Below the pieces are notes generated by a model. The model worked only from the letters and a program-made list of their open reading frames with translations, did not search any database and was not told the origin of the DNA. This document shows, in pieces, positions 63,745-64,000 of a stretch of DNA of 64,000 nt; positions within the stretch are counted from its first letter, which is position 1; the number at the start of each line of letters is the position of its first letter. This DNA is from Pseudo-nitzschia pungens. Lineage: Eukaryota > Bacillariophyta > Bacillariophyceae > Bacillariales > Bacillariaceae. Made by a program: the position numbers and the translations under genes. The stretch is taken from the NCBI GenBank assembly GCA_037355855.1, contig CM074767.1, positions 992,001-1,056,000 of the forward strand, in the 5' to 3' direction.

Positions 63745-64000
63745 AATCTTTCTTTGTTTTCACAAATCGAAGAGAGGCTGTGTGTGTTGTTCTGTTCGGC
63801 AAAACGTTTGCGACAGTTGTGATGATGTTAGCTACGGCGTTGCGCGTTAGGTTGTGAAGGTAAAGATTCGATACCTCAATGCTTGCGTAATGGCGGGCAA
63901 GCTATTGTTTCTGGAAGGGAAAACGTAGTGATGACTTTCACTCCAGAGTTTGTATGTAGGCACTGCGAGCGGGACGATGATGTCGTTGCTCTCGCGTCTC
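63745..64000. other. Window end, upstream of the F-box gene
   Basis: No gene seen; probably promoter and 5' UTR of the F-box gene. Confidence 0.4.

Overview
This window looks like nuclear DNA from a diatom, most likely a raphid pennate; the genus cannot be fixed from this sequence alone. The reasons are: short GT-AG introns of roughly 90-235 bases in several genes; two uncharacterised protein families that I know from diatom genomes (one with an RGLE...LDEQ core, one with a VREHKQTIGDNPSCS-type core); a plastid protein with a three-part leader ending in a Tat-type thylakoid signal; a CoDi-like Copia retrotransposon; and long intergenic stretches of ACTAGT/CTA repeats and GTAAGGTTACCGTAA-type motifs.

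Layout. 1-300: a tRNA-Thr(CGT). 1.6-8.0 kb: a CTP-dependent diacylglycerol/dolichol kinase-like gene (-), a small secretory-leader gene (-), a double twin-CX9C mitochondrial protein (+) and a long serine-rich RGLE-family gene (-) that carries an apparent one-base frameshift. 8.0-14.8 kb: a repeat desert with several tandem and dispersed repeat families. 14.8-23.2 kb: a possible decayed gene (-), a membrane-anchored type I sulfatase (+, two exons), an acidic unknown protein (-) and a four-exon secreted FAS1 protein with duplicated Cys modules (-). 26-30 kb: a WS/DGAT acyltransferase (+) and an unknown 366-aa protein (-). 31.3-37.5 kb: a complete Copia element (-) with LTRs that look identical and a perfect 5-bp target duplication. 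37.6-45.5 kb: an SDR reductase (-), a lipoate-ligase-fold protein (+), an unknown protein (-) and a TauE/SafE transporter (-). 47-51 kb: two genes flanking a 500-N gap (-) and a thylakoid-lumen protein (-). 52-64 kb: a six-exon class 3 lipase (-), a type II membrane protein (+), a three-exon histone-fold protein of POLE4/CHRAC type (-), and an F-box plus DUSP-like protein (-) with two apparent one-base frameshifts.

The genes are single eukaryotic units and do not form an operon. Several concern lipids (DGK-like kinase, WS/DGAT, lipase 3) or the cell surface (sulfatase, FAS1 protein), but I see no evidence that they are co-regulated. The strongest items for follow-up are the young Copia element, the F-box/DUSP fusion with its frameshifts, the duplicated twin-CX9C protein, the lumenal FtsH-N-like protein, and an open (V/A)AKP repeat frame inside the repeat desert.
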